Shown piece by piece: positions 1 through 7,468 of a stretch of 43,077 nucleotides of DNA; positions within the stretch are counted from its first letter, which is position 1, and each line of letters opens with the position of its first letter. The stretch lies in assembly GCA_002363155.1 (NCBI GenBank), contig DEWH01000004.1, positions 1-43,077 of the forward strand. The letters run 5' to 3'. The notes under the pieces were generated by a model. That model saw only the letters and a list, made by a program, of their open reading frames with translations. It did no database searches and was not told where the DNA came from. The position numbers and the translations under genes were made by a program. The stretch comes from Ruminococcaceae bacterium UBA3215. Its GTDB lineage: Bacteria > Bacillota > Clostridia > Oscillospirales > Ruminococcaceae.

Positions 1-28
1 TTTCTGCCTCGCTGCCCGGAGTTTTTAA

Positions 29-160
29 AAAATCCAAATCGTTCGGTACAGACAGGCGCGGAGTCCGCGCTGACAATCCGCCCATGGTTTTCCGTAGGCG
101 GGTTATTTTTTCGCCCGCATCACCAGAGTTATCATAAAATCCAAATCGTTCGGCACAGAC
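29..160. repeat. Two copies of a 25-bp direct repeat
   Basis: Positions 29-53 and 136-160 carry the same 25 bases with one C/T difference; the core is CCAAATCGTTCGG. Copy 1 is followed by a GCGCGG/CCGCGC hairpin (56-70) and a terminator; copy 2 is followed directly by another terminator. No convincing gene was found in 1-269. This may be the 3' trailer of a gene left of the window that was duplicated, or a dispersed intergenic repeat. Confidence 0.6.
75..111 (+). terminator. Rho-independent terminator at the left edge
   Basis: The stem pairs 75-82 with 97-104 (core CCGCC/GGCGG) and is followed by TTATTTTTT. It would end a plus-strand transcript entering from the left of the window. Confidence 0.55.
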
Positions 161-161
161 C

Positions 162-200
162 AAAATCCCTCTTGACTTTAGCCAGGAGGGATTTTTCTCA
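162..200. terminator. Bidirectional terminator between the left edge and the methyltransferase
   Basis: A 10-bp perfect stem, AAAATCCCTC (162-171) with GAGGGATTTT (186-195), has T-rich tracts on both sides. On the minus strand it lies about 70 bases past the methyltransferase stop and probably ends that transcript. Confidence 0.7.
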
Positions 201-269
201 TATTCTTTGACGCAATTGCTTTTATGCCATTCGAGAGCACACATCGTATCTCCCGTCAGATTTGCGGAT

Positions 270-1061
270 TTATCTCTTTTCAAATTCATATATCCGGTAT
301 ATGCTTTTTGCGAATCGTCCTCCGAACATAGTCTTGAAGCATATTCTTTCCGCACCTTTAAGTTCGTTTATCATATTCTGCGGGGTCATATCATGTTCCC
401 GTAAAAATGAGAGTCCCGGAACGGTCTCAAGAATTTCCGGGTCATCAATGCCATATACGCTGTTAACTCCGACATCGTTTATCGGATTTTTGATTTTTGT
501 GGCAGCTGCTCCGCGCTCGGTATAGCAGTCCATAAGAAGCTTCACAGCGGAGAAATGCTCTGCAAGAGCCTGCATAAAGCATTTTAGTTCATACTGCGTA
601 AGATACATACTCACACCCTCAAAAACGACAATAGCGTTAGTGCCGGCGGGTATCACACTGAGCCAATCCGCGTTTCTTACATCTCCTGCTGTCATTGTAT
701 AATTCTCGGTCTGGGTATAATACTTTTTACGAAGCTCAATGACTTCCGGGAAATCAATATCGTACCACTTATGACCGCCACAGCCTACTCGCTCTATCCG
801 GCTGTCCATTCCGCAGCCAATATGCAGAACTGATGCAGAGCTGTCATGTGCCATCTCATTTTTCAGCCAGTTGTCAAATACAGCTGCGCGCATTGCCATA
901 TAATATGCAAGCCATTTTGAGCGGGATTTGCCTTTTAACGGAAAACCCTCTTTCTCCCATATCTTCTCTGCTTTTTTATCTGTGAGGATAATTCCTTTTC
1001 GACTTACAAGAGCTTTTCCGTAAAGTGGAATATACAGTGTTTTGTTTACGTTGGTCATCAT
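270..1061 (-). CDS. Class I SAM-dependent methyltransferase, PPM1/leucine carboxyl methyltransferase family
   Basis: This 263-residue protein has the layout of the PPM1/LCM/TcmP family, which transfers a methyl group from S-adenosylmethionine to carboxyl or hydroxyl oxygens. Seen: the SAM-binding glycine loop VLHIGCGMDSR (about residues 78-88), the acidic strand WYDIDFPEVIELRK about 20 residues later, GDVRNADW, and FEGVSMYL after the next strand, all at the family's usual spacing. Two ATGs occur in tandem at the start; an AGGA lies six bases upstream. It has its own promoter (1106-1134) and a terminator beyond its 3' end. The substrate is unknown. Family members occur both in housekeeping roles and in natural-product clusters, so the neighbouring acyltransferase, GH3 and UvrA2-like genes may be relevant, but that is inference. 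Confidence 0.85.
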   Translation of the reverse strand: MMTNVNKTLYIPLYGKALVSRKGIILTDKKAEKIWEKEGFPLKGKSRSKWLAYYMAMRAAVFDNWLKNEMAHDSSASVLHIGCGMDSRIERVGCGGHKWYDIDFPEVIELRKKYYTQTENYTMTAGDVRNADWLSVIPAGTNAIVVFEGVSMYLTQYELKCFMQALAEHFSAVKLLMDCYTERGAAATKIKNPINDVGVNSVYGIDDPEILETVPGLSFLREHDMTPQNMINELKGAERICFKTMFGGRFAKSIYRIYEFEKR

Positions 1062-1105
1062 TTTCTATCCTGCTTTATTTATCTTAAATGTCAAGATTTT
1101 ATTCA

Positions 1106-1134
1106 ATTATATCATAATCGTTTATGCATTTCAA
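1106..1134 (-). promoter_or_regulatory. Sigma-A promoter of the methyltransferase gene
   Basis: On the minus strand TTGAAA (1134-1129) and TATAAT (1111-1106) are separated by 17 bases. The start codon follows about 45 bases downstream. Confidence 0.7.
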
Positions 1135-1141
1135 GGCATTT

Positions 1142-1236
1142 CAGACAAGTACATTCAGCACAAACAGGGCGGAAAGACTTTCCAGGGTTCTATGACCTGT
1201 TTATGTTCTTACAGGCGCCCTTCGTCTGAAATGCTT
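1142..1236. repeat. Nested inverted repeats between the uvrA-like gene and the methyltransferase
   Basis: Outer arms at about 1142-1158 and 1221-1237 (AGACAAG..CATTCAG with CTGAAATG.CTTGTCT) enclose AGGGCG/CGCCCT, then GGAAA/TTTCC and the alternative hairpins CAGG/CCTG and CCTGT/ACAGG. The element lies just upstream of the methyltransferase promoter and downstream of the uvrA-like stop. No U-tract follows on either strand, so it is not an ordinary terminator. Confidence 0.45.
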
Positions 1237-1314
1237 GTCTTATCACACTCACCTAAATAGATATCCTTCATATTTTCCGGTAAAGGTTGACATAACGATC
1301 TCATTTTCGATTCT

Positions 1315-3813
1315 TTATATGTACCTTCCGGTCACGCTGCCGGCATCATGCTTTATCTCATCGGGAGTTCCGGCAGCAACTATCCGACCGCCCTGCTTAC
1401 CGCCGCCAGGTCCCATATCAACGATATAATCGGCATTTCGTATCACGTCAAGGTCATGCTCGATAACGATGACGGTAGCGCCTTTTTCTATCAGATTCTG
1501 AAACACATTCAGCAGCGTCCGCACATCGAGCGGGTGCAGCCCTATGGTGGGTTCGTCGAATATGAATATCGTGTCGGACTGCCCCTTGCCCATTTCGCTT
1601 GCGAGCTTCAATCTCTGCGCCTCGCCTCCGGACAGGCTCGGAGTCTCCTCGGCGAGTGTCAGGTAGCCGAGCCCAAGCTCATGGAGCACCTGCAAACGGC
1701 TGTGAACTGTTTTCAGATCATCGCATATCGGCATAGCTTCATCTACGCTGCGCTCCATAAGTGCAGGGAGCGAACAACTTACTCCGTCCTTGCGTTCACG
1801 GACGATGCTGTAAGCTTCTTTTGAATACCGGGAACCTCCGCAGTCGGGGCAGGGTATATCCACATCGGGCAGGAACTGCACATCAAGGCTTACAGAGCCT
1901 GTACCGTCGCAGGTCGGACAGCGCAGCTTTCCTGTGTTGTAGGAGAAATCGCCTGCCTTGAAGCCCTTTTCCTTTGCGTCTTTGCACTTTGCGTAAACCT
2001 TGCGGAGCTCGTCATGAACATTCGCGTAGGTAGCAACAGTCGAGCGTATGTTTATTCCTATCGGTGTCGCGTCTATCAGCTTTATCTGCGTTATCCCATC
2101 GGCGCTGACCGACTTAACGTGCGCAGGGAGCTTCTTTCCGGCAGTCACAGCCTCAATAGCGGGGATAAGACTTTCCAGCACCATAGTTGTCTTGCCGGAG
2201 CCTGAAACACCTGTCACGACTGTGAGCCTGCCTTTCGGGAATACTGCCGTGAGAGGCTTTACGGTGTGAAGCTTACCCATTTCCATGCGTATCTCTCCGT
2301 GTTCAAACAGCGTTTCACGGCTGCACCTTTCGCGCACCCTGCTTTCATATCCCGGAAGCAGGAACCTGCCGATCATTGAGTTTTTGTCGGCTGCTACTTC
2401 ACCTACCGTGCCTTGCGCGATTATCCTGCCGCCGCCCGCTCCAGCTTCGGGACCCAGCTCAACGAGCCGGTCGGAGTGAGCAAGCACCTGAGTATCGTGG
2501 TCAACAAGAACTATCGAGTTGCCGTCAGCCACAAGGTCGTCCATTACGCCTATCAAGCCTTCGAGATTTGAAGGGTGCAGCCCGATAGAAGGTTCGTCAA
2601 GGACATAGAGTATGCCTGTGGTACGGTTGCGGACGGCGCGTGCAAGCTGTGTGCGCTGGCGTTCTCCGGTAGAGAGCGTGGAAGCCGCGCGGTCAAGCGA
2701 TAAGTACGACAGTCCGAGGTCAACAAGGCGCTTAGCGGTATGGTGAAAGGCTTCACAGATACTCTCCGCCATAGGACGCATTTCCTCCGGAAGTGAACCG
2801 GAAACGCCGTTGACCCACTCTATAAGCTCCGACAGCGGCAGAGTGCATACCTCATCGAGGGAGGCTCCGCGAAGCTTCAGTGACCTTGCGCGTTCGGACA
2901 GTCTTGTTCCGTTGCAGCAAGGACATTCTCCCTGTTTAAGGAACTTCTCGACACGCTTCATACCCGTTTCGTCCTTTACCTTTGAGAGCGCATTCTCGAC
3001 TGTATAAACCGCGTTATAATAGGTGAAATCCATTTCGCCCGCCATGCCGGTCTTTTCGTTCATGTAGAGGATATGCTTCTTTTCGGGAGCGCCGTGATAC
3101 ACGATATCCTTTTCCTTGTCGGTGAGCTCGCGGAACGGCACATTTGTCCGTACTCCCATTTCGCGGGCTATATCCTTCATAAGCGACCACATGAGCGTCT
3201 GCCACGGAAGCACCGCGCCCTCGTCAATGGTTAGCGATTCATCGGGAACGAGTGTGCTTTCATCGACAGTGCGGACTACTCCCGTTCCCTCACATTCGGG
3301 GCAGGCTCCCGCGCTGTTGAACGCAAGCTCCTCCGCACCGATAGTTGTCACCTGCTCGCCGCATACCGGACAGAATATCTCCGTCATTGCAGCGTGTCCG
3401 AGTGTAGGTGGGACATCATGACCGTTCGGGCATTTATACACAGACAGCCGCGAGAACATCAGCCTCAGGCTGTTCAGCAGCTCTGTGGAAGTGCCGAAGG
3501 TACTGCGTATTCCCGGAACTCCGGGACGCTGATGAAGCGCGAGAGCTGCCGGCACATAGCGCACTTCATCTACCTGCGCTTTAGCGGCTCCCGTCATTCT
3601 TCGTCGTGTGTAGGTCGAGAGCGATTCGAGATACCGCCGCGAACCCTCGGCGTACAGCACTCCGAGAGCAAGCGAGGACTTGCCGGAGCCGGAAACTCCC
3701 GCTATCCCGACAATCCCGTTCAGCGGGATATCCACATCTATATTTTTCAGATTATGAACTTTTGCACCGCGGACTTCAATGTTTTCGGGTATGTTTTGGT
3801 TTCTGTCAGACAT
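1315..3813 (-). CDS. UvrA2/DrrC-like excinuclease ABC subunit A family ATPase
   Basis: This 832-residue protein has the twin ABC-ATPase design of UvrA: two Walker A motifs (GVSGSGKSSL near residue 40 and GVSGSGKTTM in the second half), two ABC signatures (LSTGERQR and LSGGEAQRL), Walker B segments (LYVLDEPSIGLHP and IFIFDEPTIGLHP), and zinc-finger cysteine pairs CPVC..CPEC and CPTC..CPDC. It is about 100 residues shorter than the roughly 940 of the repair UvrA, which fits the class II group (UvrA2/DrrC) that has lost or shortened the UvrB-binding region. In antibiotic producers DrrC-type proteins protect against DNA-binding drugs; other class II members have no settled role. GGGAG precedes the ATG. 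Its promoter faces that of the acyltransferase gene. Confidence 0.88.
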   Translation of the reverse strand: MSDRNQNIPENIEVRGAKVHNLKNIDVDIPLNGIVGIAGVSGSGKSSLALGVLYAEGSRRYLESLSTYTRRRMTGAAKAQVDEVRYVPAALALHQRPGVPGIRSTFGTSTELLNSLRLMFSRLSVYKCPNGHDVPPTLGHAAMTEIFCPVCGEQVTTIGAEELAFNSAGACPECEGTGVVRTVDESTLVPDESLTIDEGAVLPWQTLMWSLMKDIAREMGVRTNVPFRELTDKEKDIVYHGAPEKKHILYMNEKTGMAGEMDFTYYNAVYTVENALSKVKDETGMKRVEKFLKQGECPCCNGTRLSERARSLKLRGASLDEVCTLPLSELIEWVNGVSGSLPEEMRPMAESICEAFHHTAKRLVDLGLSYLSLDRAASTLSTGERQRTQLARAVRNRTTGILYVLDEPSIGLHPSNLEGLIGVMDDLVADGNSIVLVDHDTQVLAHSDRLVELGPEAGAGGGRIIAQGTVGEVAADKNSMIGRFLLPGYESRVRERCSRETLFEHGEIRMEMGKLHTVKPLTAVFPKGRLTVVTGVSGSGKTTMVLESLIPAIEAVTAGKKLPAHVKSVSADGITQIKLIDATPIGINIRSTVATYANVHDELRKVYAKCKDAKEKGFKAGDFSYNTGKLRCPTCDGTGSVSLDVQFLPDVDIPCPDCGGSRYSKEAYSIVRERKDGVSCSLPALMERSVDEAMPICDDLKTVHSRLQVLHELGLGYLTLAEETPSLSGGEAQRLKLASEMGKGQSDTIFIFDEPTIGLHPLDVRTLLNVFQNLIEKGATVIVIEHDLDVIRNADYIVDMGPGGGKQGGRIVAAGTPDEIKHDAGSVTGRYI

Positions 3814-3852
3814 TATAATTCTCCCATTCTTTTATCTGTAATCTCACATACA

Positions 3853-3881
3853 ATTTTACAATACAGAAACATATTTGTCAA
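3853..3881 (-). promoter_or_regulatory. Sigma-A promoter of the uvrA-like gene
   Basis: On the minus strand TTGACA (3881-3876) and TAAAAT (3858-3853) are separated by 17 bases. A dyad TCACA-cc-TGTGA at 3889-3900 lies 7 bases upstream of the -35 and could bind a dimeric regulator. Confidence 0.7.
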
Positions 3882-3967
3882 TACCTCATCACACCTGTGA
3901 AAAAAGCAATACGATCTGTCAGCGTCAGACGGCAGAAGTATCGCGGAAGTTGCAGCACATAAAGCAC

Positions 3968-3997
3968 TTGACAAGTAATGATCGGAGGTGATATAAT
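3968..3997 (+). promoter_or_regulatory. Sigma-A promoter of the acyltransferase-GH3 cassette
   Basis: TTGACA (3968-3973) and TATAAT (3992-3997) are separated by 18 bases. The leader contains a hairpin (4028-4035 with 4056-4063, one G-U pair) before the GAGGAGG ribosome site at 4078-4084. Confidence 0.75.
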
Positions 3998-4092
3998 AAA
4001 AATAATGTTAAGTATTATAGAAATCGGGATCCGGTATGTTCATGACAGTTATGTGACTGGATCAGTAATAACAGAATGAGGAGGATTGTTTT

Positions 4093-5370
4093 ATGTCAAA
4101 AGAGAAATACTTTGTAACATCCGGTGATGCAATGATGCTCTATGCTACATTGGGCAACAGCTACACGGTAAGACTTCGGCTCCGGCTCGACAGTCCGGTT
4201 GACAAAGATGCCATGAGAAAGGCGATTGACAAGACATCTGCTCGTTATCCGTATCTATGTGTTACACTCAGGAAAAATGATTCTGAAATATATTACGAGC
4301 AAAATGACAAGCCGGTCGCATTGATAAATTCACTTGAAAGAATTACTCTGAATTCGCCGGAAACAAACGATCATATATGGGCGGTATGCTATGAGGACTG
4401 TGACTTCTGTCTGGACTTCTATCACGGAATCAGTGACGGGACCGGCATTAATTATCTGCTTGCAACGCTCCTATACTATTATTTCTCCGAATTGTACGGC
4501 AGTATCGACAGCAGAGGAATAAGAACGCTTGAAGATCCGATAAGGAAAGAAGAGATCATTGACCCTCTTGATGAAATGCCGGTCATTGATCTGAAAAGTC
4601 TCCCTGCGCAGCCGTCGGTTTCTGCTGTGAATATGATGAAAAGCTGCTGTCTGAACCCGGCAGAAGGGAAGGGGCTGCATCTGAAGATAAAGATACCGGA
4701 ACAATCATTTATTCCTTTTACAAAAGCCCACGATGCAAGTCCGGGAGTAATGGTAAGTGTGTTTATAGCAAGGGCAGTCGAAAAGATCTGCAAGGGACAT
4801 ACCGAGCCGCTCATAGGCAGATATATTGTCAATGCAAGACCGATGCTCGGTAAACCGGACACATACCATAATTGTTTAAGCTCTGTTACTCTGCATTACG
4901 ATGAGAGAGTAAGAAAAATGCCTCTCGAAACACAATGCACTGTATATCGCGGGAAGGTGTTCGTTCAGTCGGACGAGGACAGGGTTCGCCGTTCAATGGG
5001 AATATCGGGTTCTGTCGGAAAGATGATCAACGGGCTTCCGACGTTGGAAGATAAAATCCGGACTTCTATGAAATTGTCGGAGGATCTCTATAATTCTTCA
5101 ACGTATTTTGTAAGCTATGTCGGTAAGTGGAAGTTTCCGCAGCTTGGTGAACACATAAAGGAATTCTGGACAGTTACTCCTGCGAGATCTTTTCCGGTGG
5201 CGGAGATAGCAGCAGTAAACGGCACTATTTTCGTGTCGATGCTCCAACCTTTCTCCGAGCATATTTTATATGACGCATTTATCGAGGAACTGAAAACAAA
5301 CAGCGTTGTATTTTACGAATGCGGTTCGGAGCCGATCACTATCGCAAATATTAACATCAATAATCAGTAA
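4093..5370 (+). CDS. Condensation-domain/alcohol acetyltransferase-like acyltransferase
   Basis: A 425-residue single-domain protein of the CoA-dependent acyltransferase (condensation/BAHD/PapA) superfamily. The diagnostic HxxxDG active-site motif is HGISDG (H111, D115, G116), preceded by the typical hydrophobic strand and followed by the helix GTGINYLLATLLYYYF. Length matches stand-alone alcohol acetyltransferase or PapA-type enzymes. It has no carrier-protein domain and no signal peptide, so it should be cytoplasmic. Family members form ester or amide bonds between an acyl donor and an alcohol or amine. It sits 79 bases upstream of the GH3 gene on the same strand and shares its promoter. 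Substrates cannot be read from the sequence. Confidence 0.75.
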   Translation: MSKEKYFVTSGDAMMLYATLGNSYTVRLRLRLDSPVDKDAMRKAIDKTSARYPYLCVTLRKNDSEIYYEQNDKPVALINSLERITLNSPETNDHIWAVCYEDCDFCLDFYHGISDGTGINYLLATLLYYYFSELYGSIDSRGIRTLEDPIRKEEIIDPLDEMPVIDLKSLPAQPSVSAVNMMKSCCLNPAEGKGLHLKIKIPEQSFIPFTKAHDASPGVMVSVFIARAVEKICKGHTEPLIGRYIVNARPMLGKPDTYHNCLSSVTLHYDERVRKMPLETQCTVYRGKVFVQSDEDRVRRSMGISGSVGKMINGLPTLEDKIRTSMKLSEDLYNSSTYFVSYVGKWKFPQLGEHIKEFWTVTPARSFPVAEIAAVNGTIFVSMLQPFSEHILYDAFIEELKTNSVVFYECGSEPITIANININNQ

Positions 5371-5449
5371 GTTCTTCAATATTGGGATGATAATCACTTG
5401 ACAAAGCATTTGTTTTTGCCGCACAATATCACAAGGAGGATAAAATATC

Positions 5450-7159
5450 ATGTATGAAGTGCTCAACCAAATGCGCAGAAATGGAATTGAGGATAGGGAA
5501 AAGCTTCTTGCGTGGTTTGATATCATGACAAGAAAACCTTTGGAAGTCCAGAAAAAACTGCTGCTGGAGCTCTTGAATGAAAACAAGGACACCGAATACG
5601 GAAGGAAATACAATTTTGAAAAGATAACCTCGATCGAGGATTACCGGAAACAAGTTCCGATCACCGAGTATGACGATTACGCACCGTATATTGATCGAAT
5701 GGTAAATGACGGGGAAGAAAACCTTATTTGCAGTCAGAAGCCTGTCTGGTACAACAAGACATCAGGAACTGTAGGCGTTCCAAAAAAGATACCTTACACG
5801 CAAAGGACACGGGATTGTTTTACCCGATACAGCTTGGGTTATCAATCCGGATTTTTATACAGGCGTCTTAAGGAAAAATACTTTGGCGGCCGCTGGCTGA
5901 ATCTGATACGTTGCGGCGGCTCCATAATCAAGCTCAGTGACGGGACCCCTTACGGACCGATCTCGGAGGCGGCTCTCAGGCCATATATCGACAAATGGCA
6001 GCATATTTTTCCGACTCCGAGTCAGGCAACATTTTCGCCGAAAGGCACCGATACAAGATATCTGAATGCAAGATATGCCCTCTGTGACAAGGATCTCAAC
6101 AACATAAACTGTACGTTCACAGGCTTTGTTCTTGACTTTTGCCGTTACATAGAAAAGAATTGGAAGCTCTTGGTAAATGATATTGAAAAGGGTGTAATAG
6201 ATGAATCTATAGAGCTTCCGGAAGATCTGAGAGAAAGCCTTTCCGCCGGGATCAGACCTATGCCGGAGCGTGCGGCGGAGCTGTCGGCTATTTTTGAAAA
6301 GGGATTTGATACTCCGTTTATTCCGAAGGTATGGAAAGAACTTCAATTCGTTACGGGAGGGGCATCTGCCGGATTTTCAAGATACACCAATGAAGTACGC
6401 GAACGCTATCTCGGAACTGATATAGCATTTTACTATCGTGGGATCTCAGCATCAGAGGGAATATTTTCTGTTCCCGTGGAGATCGCGTCACATGAATCTG
6501 CGCTTATCCCGGATTCTTTGTTTTACGAATTTATCCCGGTTGATGAAGAAAATGCTGAACCTGTCACTATGGACAAACTTGAGATCGGAAAAAAGTATGA
6601 GCTTGTCATAACAAATCATTCGGGCTTCTACCGTTACCGAATGAAAGATGTGCTTCTGGTCACGGGCTATTATAACGCCACACCTTTGATAGAATTTCAG
6701 TACCGTATCGATAAGACCGTAAGTCTTATGGGCGAGAAGACCACGGAAATGGCGCTTCGTGTCGCAGCCGACAGTACCGCGAAAGAATGCGGTTTTCTGC
6801 TGGTGGACAGCTCTGTCTATCCCGATACCGATGATGTCAGATATGTATTCATAATGGAGATAGACCGTGTTCCAAAGGAGCTGAATGCCGAAACTGTCAT
6901 TGATCGTCTTGAAAGAAATCTGGAGAAGGTAAATCCCTCGTATGCGGATAAGGTTAAGAACGGGCTTATTAAGCCTGTAAAGCTTGTATTTGCACAACCC
7001 GAGACGTATGTACTTTACAAAGAAATGATGCTGATGAAAGGTAATTCGATCGCACAGCTCAAACCTGTAACGGTAATAGGAAATGAATTACAAAGGAAAT
7101 TTTTCTTTGGACTTGTCGAGGATTTTGAAGAAATAAAAAGGCTTTCCGCAAAAAAGTAA
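5450..7159 (+). CDS. GH3-family acyl-adenylate-forming amide synthetase
   Basis: At 569 residues this matches the GH3 family (plant JAR1/auxin-conjugating enzymes and their poorly known bacterial relatives). These adenylate a carboxylic acid with ATP and pass it to an amine, usually an amino acid. Seen: the ATP-binding loop NKTSGTVGVPKK (102-113), the acyl-adenylate motif YYRGISASEG (328-337, in place of the plant SSEG motif) and YRYRMKDV (394-401, matching plant YRxGDV), then the C-terminal lid domain. The ribosome site AAGGAGG is at 5433-5439. No separate promoter was found between it and the upstream acyltransferase, and a strong terminator follows (7309). The pairing suggests acid activation by one enzyme and acyl transfer by the other; this is inference. 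Confidence 0.85.
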   Translation: MYEVLNQMRRNGIEDREKLLAWFDIMTRKPLEVQKKLLLELLNENKDTEYGRKYNFEKITSIEDYRKQVPITEYDDYAPYIDRMVNDGEENLICSQKPVWYNKTSGTVGVPKKIPYTQRTRDCFTRYSLGYQSGFLYRRLKEKYFGGRWLNLIRCGGSIIKLSDGTPYGPISEAALRPYIDKWQHIFPTPSQATFSPKGTDTRYLNARYALCDKDLNNINCTFTGFVLDFCRYIEKNWKLLVNDIEKGVIDESIELPEDLRESLSAGIRPMPERAAELSAIFEKGFDTPFIPKVWKELQFVTGGASAGFSRYTNEVRERYLGTDIAFYYRGISASEGIFSVPVEIASHESALIPDSLFYEFIPVDEENAEPVTMDKLEIGKKYELVITNHSGFYRYRMKDVLLVTGYYNATPLIEFQYRIDKTVSLMGEKTTEMALRVAADSTAKECGFLLVDSSVYPDTDDVRYVFIMEIDRVPKELNAETVIDRLERNLEKVNPSYADKVKNGLIKPVKLVFAQPETYVLYKEMMLMKGNSIAQLKPVTVIGNELQRKFFFGLVEDFEEIKRLSAKK

Positions 7160-7186
7160 GATTCTGATTTAAGGAACGCGTCGGCT

Positions 7187-7257
7187 GTTGCTGCGAAAGA
7201 TATCTGTATTTGAATGAAAAGATACAACTACACTGTTACGGAAGCGGACGCAGCAGC
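7187..7257 (+). other. Gene-free stretch with a structured 3' trailer of the GH3 transcript
   Basis: Between the GH3 stop and the histidine-kinase stop (7160-7468) there is no gene. GTTGCTGCG (7187-7195) pairs with CGCAGCAGC (7249-7257) through a G-U pair on the plus strand, and TATCT/AGATA nests inside. The strong terminator at 7309 follows. Nothing further is seen in 7350-7468. Confidence 0.4.
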
Positions 7258-7308
7258 ATTGACAGCTGCGGCTGCAAGAAAGCGCAGATAAAAACGGATA
7301 ACAAAAAT

Positions 7309-7347
7309 ACATCGGTTTCCGGAAGATCTCCGGAACCGATGTTTTTT
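7309..7347. terminator. Strong terminator between the convergent GH3 and histidine-kinase genes
   Basis: ACATCGGTTTCCGGA (7309-7323) pairs with TCCGGAACCGATGT with one bulged base, followed by TTTTTT. The opposite strand also has a T-tract, so it can serve both convergent genes. Confidence 0.9.
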
Positions 7348-7468
7348 ATTCGATTTATTTCCCAATCGCTCACAGGATATAAGGCAGTATGTACCAAACG
7401 ATGAACAGACATTAATGTGCTCATTGTTTTTTGCGCTATGCACATTAGGACGCGGCAACAATAAGGCT

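Noticed and set aside
1287..1315. TTGACA at 1287-1292 as a plus-strand promoter
   Set aside because: No acceptable -10 follows, and it would point into the 3' end of the opposite uvrA-like gene.
5398..5449. TTGACA at 5398-5403 as a separate GH3 promoter
   Set aside because: No -10 box occurs at 16-18 bases; the next AT-rich stretch is too far and overlaps the ribosome site.
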